A DNA stretch of 7,180 nucleotides from the NCBI GenBank assembly GCA_943356455.1, contig CALRFB010000013.1:8895-16074 (forward strand), given 5' to 3'. Numbering within the stretch: position 1 is the stretch's first letter; each line of letters begins with the position of its first letter. The stretch comes from Candidatus Nomurabacteria bacterium (lineage in GTDB: Bacteria > Patescibacteriota > Minisyncoccia > Phycocordibacterales > UBA9973). The position numbers were made by a program, and so were the translations under genes. This document shows, piece by piece, positions 4,295-7,180 of the stretch. The notes under the pieces are model-generated. The model saw only the letters and a program-made list of their open reading frames with translations. It was not told the origin of the DNA and ran no database searches.

Positions 4295-7180
4295 CTAGAA
4301 GTTCAAGCTACCAGAAACTGGGAGGCTGCGGACACCGAAGTCTGAAGCCCAATCTGACGTTGTCGTAGCATGGTTAGATGCTGACAAGTCTGACCAGATA
4401 AATGGCATGGTTGCAAAGCCAGTGATAGCTCCTGCAGTACCGAGAGTTACGAACGAAGTGTTTGTGTTAGCCAAAGTGGTTGTAACATAGTCACCTGTTG
4501 CGTTAGCACCAGTGATGGTACCACGCAATTCGTAAGTCTTGCTTGATGAAACCTGTTGTTCGACGGTAGGGATGAACAATACTGTGCCTGATGCTGAAGC
4601 ACCAGTGTAGAGACCTGCACTGCTTGTAAATGTACCGGTGACCTGAGTATTTGCACCATTTGTAACATCCCAGAGGGTGATACCTGTGGTTGTTGTTGTA
4701 GTGATGTAAGTACCAGTATCTTTTGTGACAGCGAAGTACATCTGATCCCAACCGATAGCACCGCCCATAGCATCAACCTTGAACTTGATCAAAGCTTTGT
4801 TGCTTGAGTTAGAGAGCGTACCGTTGATTGACTGTTCAGTAATCTGAGGGACAGCAGCAAATGCGTAGAGAGCATAGCCAGCTGGATCTGATTCTGTAGC
4901 AGCAGCTGAGACACCTGACGATGTATTGACAGCAGTAACGCTTGTCAAAGTAGTCGTAAGGTCTGAGCCTGAAGTACCTGCGCCAACACCGACTGTACCA
5001 AGCTGAAGTTTAACAGTAAGAACCTTGTTGGTGTTTGAAGGAATATTCCATGAAAGACCAAAGGTTACCGTTGAAGAAACAAGCTGTGATGCGATTAGTG
5101 TTGAACCATCGTAGAGCATAACGTTTGAAGCAGCTGTGACTGCACCCGCTGGGAGCGTCAAAGTCAAATCAGTAACGTTGTAACCTGCGGTTACAGCAGC
5201 GAACTTGAAGTCTGCGGTTTCTACAGTCTGGTTGTCGTAAACGATACCTGTGACTGGAGATGAGCCATCAAGAGTTGCAGTAAGAGAAGCTGTACCCTGT
5301 GCGATAGTCTGACCATCTGTATCTGCAGAAGTTGCAGTTACTGAGTTACCGCTGGTCATTGAAGTACCAGTGACAGTAAGGTCAGATTTGAACGAGTTGG
5401 TACCTGTGACTGTTGAGCCGAGGTTACCGTAAAGTTCAATTGACACATTTGAATTCTTAGCGAGTGTGTAGTTGATTGAGAAGTTATTGTCCTGACCACC
5501 TGTTGAAAGAGTAGCAAGAGGAGCTGGCTGTGATACAACCGCACCATTGTTCTTCACAACAACATACATATTCGTGATGTCATCTTCGTTAAATGTTGCA
5601 CCTGAAACTTCGTCAACATCGAATGAAAGTGTAGTCAAGAGAACATCTTCGACTGAGCTACCAGCGAGGTTCCATGAACCAATTTTGAAGTTGGCTGAAG
5701 GAAGTGACACGTTTTGGTTAGCATATGTACCATTCTTCGTAAGTGAGATTGACGCTGAACGGACAGTAAGCGTGTTTGCGCTAACGTCTGAACTTGGAGT
5801 GCTGAGAGCACCGAGAGAATCAACTTTCGAAGCGTTGGTTGTACCCTGAAGGATCTTGGCAATGATAGAGTCAGTTGCTATAAGTGCACCTGTACCATCG
5901 TTGTCATAGACATCTGCATGAACTTCAACCATGACTGGAGTACCAGGCATAACTGTGTAGTTCGTTGTAAATGAATTTCCTGTACCGTTGATTGCCAATG
6001 ATGTTGATGAACCGTATTGAACACCGTTGATCAAGAGGCGACCGTTGCGGAGAGTAACAGCAGCATCTGCTGATGAAGCTGTACCACCAACCTTGAGGCT
6101 TTCAACCTTGATAGCTTCACCGTATGCAGTCATTTTGAATGTACCGAGGTTAACATCTGTACCGTTCAAAGTGATGTTGCCAGATGGTGATGAAGTATCA
6201 CGTTCGATAGTGAGCGAGCCGCCAGTTGAACCAGAGATGGTGTTAGCTGAAGCTGATGCCCATGGAGTCGAAGTAGGTGATACGTTCACACCGAAGCTTG
6301 AGTCAACAAAGTCAACATCTGAAGCTTGGCGAAGTGAGAACTGAAGGTTTCTTGAAGCACCAGAAACGATATCAGCGTCAACGCGTACTACGCGTGAGCC
6401 TGCTGCAAGCATGACAGGAGAAGCATTGAGATCAAAGGTTACATAACCCATTGAATCAAGACCTGCTGCTGTACCTACTTGAACACCGTTTACATAGAGC
6501 TTGAAGTTTTGGAATGCTGAAGCTGGTGCTGAACCGACATTGCGGAGAGCAAGACGCTTCATCCAAACATCACGCTGTGTGATTGTAAGGGTTGAATTCC
6601 AAACTGTAACAGCGGCACCAGGATTGATAGTTGCACCTGATGGTGTAACTGTACCTGCTGAAACACCAGCAAGAGTTGCTTGTGCGATTGTGTGCATATT
6701 ACCAGAAAGGTTTGCTGTGGTTGTACCGGCTGCAGTTGCAAATGAAACAAGTTTCATTCCAACTGTCTGACCTTGTGAGCCAGAAACGATATCAGCTTTT
6801 ACCTTGATTGTCTTCATACCAGAAACTGTGAAGATTCCAGCTGGAACATTGAAGGTAACCAAACCATTGTTTGCTACTGATGCTGCATCAGTCAAACGAG
6901 CTGCCCCATCGAAGAGGTAAACATTTGAAGGAGTTGCGTCAGCAGAAACGCCGATGCGCTGGAGAGTAACGTTAGTTACAACGCCAGAACCTGAGAAAGT
7001 AAAGTGTGCGAGGTCTGCTGTAGCTTGACCTGCAACGAGTGTGCCAGCTGCTGGGTTGTCATTTGACAACATAGCTGTTACTGGACCTGTTTGGGTAGTT
7101 GTTGTGCCACCAGTTGTAGTGCCACCGCAACCATTTGCATTCATCTTTGCGCGGCCCATTGGACCAAAGATTCCGTCTGC
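4295..7180 (-). CDS. Large S-layer-like modular surface protein, C-terminal 961 codons (5' truncated by window edge)
   Basis: The frame is open to the right edge, so the ATG at 7159 is internal: the residues across it read ADGIFGPMGRAKMNA, which resembles the end of a peptidoglycan-binding-like (PG_binding_1) module and would tether the protein to the wall. Next comes a GGTTT-type linker, with the only Cys in view (11 residues after that Met). About 870 residues of beta-rich, Ser/Thr/Ala/Gly/Val-rich sequence follow, holding six similar units near 150 residues each. Each unit has an LYDG-like strand and a later V-x-V-x-ADI-like strand. The C-terminus (about the last 45 residues) has a distinct module with FIWSDLSASNHATTTSDW and ends LPVSGSLNF. 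Overall this resembles S-layer or surface-fibre proteins of Patescibacteria: structural, exported, probably abundant. Signal peptide and gene start lie outside the window. An adhesin is the main alternative. A strong terminator follows the TAG at 4295-4297. Confidence 0.85.
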   Translation of the reverse strand, partial: ADGIFGPMGRAKMNANGCGGTTTGGTTTTQTGPVTAMLSNDNPAAGTLVAGQATADLAHFTFSGSGVVTNVTLQRIGVSADATPSNVYLFDGAARLTDAASVANNGLVTFNVPAGIFTVSGMKTIKVKADIVSGSQGQTVGMKLVSFATAAGTTTANLSGNMHTIAQATLAGVSAGTVTPSGATINPGAAVTVWNSTLTITQRDVWMKRLALRNVGSAPASAFQNFKLYVNGVQVGTAAGLDSMGYVTFDLNASPVMLAAGSRVVRVDADIVSGASRNLQFSLRQASDVDFVDSSFGVNVSPTSTPWASASANTISGSTGGSLTIERDTSSPSGNITLNGTDVNLGTFKMTAYGEAIKVESLKVGGTASSADAAVTLRNGRLLINGVQYGSSTSLAINGTGNSFTTNYTVMPGTPVMVEVHADVYDNDGTGALIATDSIIAKILQGTTNASKVDSLGALSTPSSDVSANTLTVRSASISLTKNGTYANQNVSLPSANFKIGSWNLAGSSVEDVLLTTLSFDVDEVSGATFNEDDITNMYVVVKNNGAVVSQPAPLATLSTGGQDNNFSINYTLAKNSNVSIELYGNLGSTVTGTNSFKSDLTVTGTSMTSGNSVTATSADTDGQTIAQGTASLTATLDGSSPVTGIVYDNQTVETADFKFAAVTAGYNVTDLTLTLPAGAVTAASNVMLYDGSTLIASQLVSSTVTFGLSWNIPSNTNKVLTVKLQLGTVGVGAGTSGSDLTTTLTSVTAVNTSSGVSAAATESDPAGYALYAFAAVPQITEQSINGTLSNSSNKALIKFKVDAMGGAIGWDQMYFAVTKDTGTYITTTTTTGITLWDVTNGANTQVTGTFTSSAGLYTGASASGTVLFIPTVEQQVSSSKTYELRGTITGANATGDYVTTTLANTNTSFVTLGTAGAITGFATMPFIWSDLSASNHATTTSDWASDFGVRSLPVSGSLNF
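6360..6376. repeat. 17-nt direct repeat, copy 1
   Basis: The sequence CCAGAAACGATATCAGC is identical to that at 6780-6796, exactly 420 nt (140 codons) away. It encodes the ADIVSG strand of the second beta unit and is the best-preserved DNA trace of unit duplication. Confidence 0.75.
6780..6796. repeat. 17-nt direct repeat, copy 2
   Basis: Identical to 6360-6376 and encoding the matching ADIVSG strand in the first beta unit. Same reading frame and same structural position, so it reflects domain duplication or codon-level conservation, not a mobile element. Confidence 0.75.
7097..7126. repeat. Tandem 15-nt repeat encoding a GGTTT linker
   Basis: Two adjacent copies of AGTTGTNGTGCCACC (7097-7111 and 7112-7126) differ at one base. 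On the minus strand they encode two GGTTT pentapeptides between the wall-binding-like module and the first beta unit. Such an in-frame short tandem repeat can change copy number by slippage and so alter linker length. Confidence 0.75.

Larger units (their letters stand above)
4440..7075 (-). repeat. Six degenerate ~150-residue beta-sandwich units within the S-layer-like protein
   Basis: Aligning by eye on the conserved strand gives anchor residues (counted from the Met at 7159) at 122 (VKADIVSG), 262 (VDADIVSG), 415 (VHADVYDN), 578 (IELYGNL), 720 (VKLQLGTV) and 880 (YELRGTI), spaced 140, 153, 163, 142 and 160. Each is preceded by an LxxxG strand such as YLFDG, LYVNG, LLING, MLYDG or LWDVTNG. 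The first three units are most alike. Unit borders are approximate, and the fold (Ig-like or similar sandwich) is inferred. Confidence 0.65.

Noticed and set aside
4680..4712. Run of Thr codons (GTTGTTGTTGTAGTG on the plus strand) as a possible microsatellite
   Set aside because: It encodes TTTTTT inside the sixth beta unit with mixed third bases, so it is ordinary coding sequence of a Thr-rich protein.
5547..5849. Plus-strand open frame of 100 codons opposite the S-layer-like gene
   Set aside because: The biased codon use of the repetitive beta protein creates long shadow frames on the other strand; no motif, start signal or promoter supports it.

Overview
The window carries cell-surface genes: a polysaccharide or glycoconjugate operon next to a very large, modular S-layer-like protein. 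The gene types, the moderately low GC, the closely packed operon with few recognisable ribosome binding sites, and the S-layer architecture (a peptidoglycan-binding-like module, a short Thr/Gly linker, then repeated beta-sandwich units) together suggest a member of the Patescibacteria/CPR (Parcubacteria-like). That assignment rests on family resemblance recalled from such genomes, not on a marker gene. Every gene complete at its end stops with TAA or TAG, and nothing in the window requires a non-standard genetic code.

Layout, left to right. Positions 1-434 (+) hold the C-terminal half of a polyprenyl-phosphate sugar-1-phosphate transferase, cut by the left edge. It converges on a leftward operon. 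The two are separated by a hairpin terminator (471-496) whose long T-tract serves the leftward operon. The operon reads on the minus strand from about 4205 down to 526. Its genes in transcription order are a membrane-anchored TPR protein (4205-3531), a multi-TM O-antigen ligase/polymerase-like protein (3513-2215), a second membrane-anchored TPR protein (2231-1359, overlapping the ligase by 17 nt) and a GT-A family 2 glycosyltransferase (1359-526, coupled through a TAATG junction). A plausible -10 box lies directly upstream of the first gene. Right of it, a strong C(UUCG)G hairpin (4258-4286) ends the gene upstream, which is a 961-codon C-terminal portion of an S-layer-like protein (4295-7180, minus, cut by the right edge).

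How the parts may work together: the sugar transferase would load the first sugar phosphate on undecaprenyl phosphate, and the GT2 enzyme would add a sugar. The ligase/polymerase-like protein, helped by one or both TPR partners outside the membrane, would polymerise the glycan or transfer it to an acceptor. The Ser/Thr-rich S-layer protein next door is a candidate acceptor or a co-resident of the same envelope. This linkage is inferred from gene neighbourhood and is not shown by the sequence. No tRNA, rRNA, CRISPR array or insertion sequence was seen.
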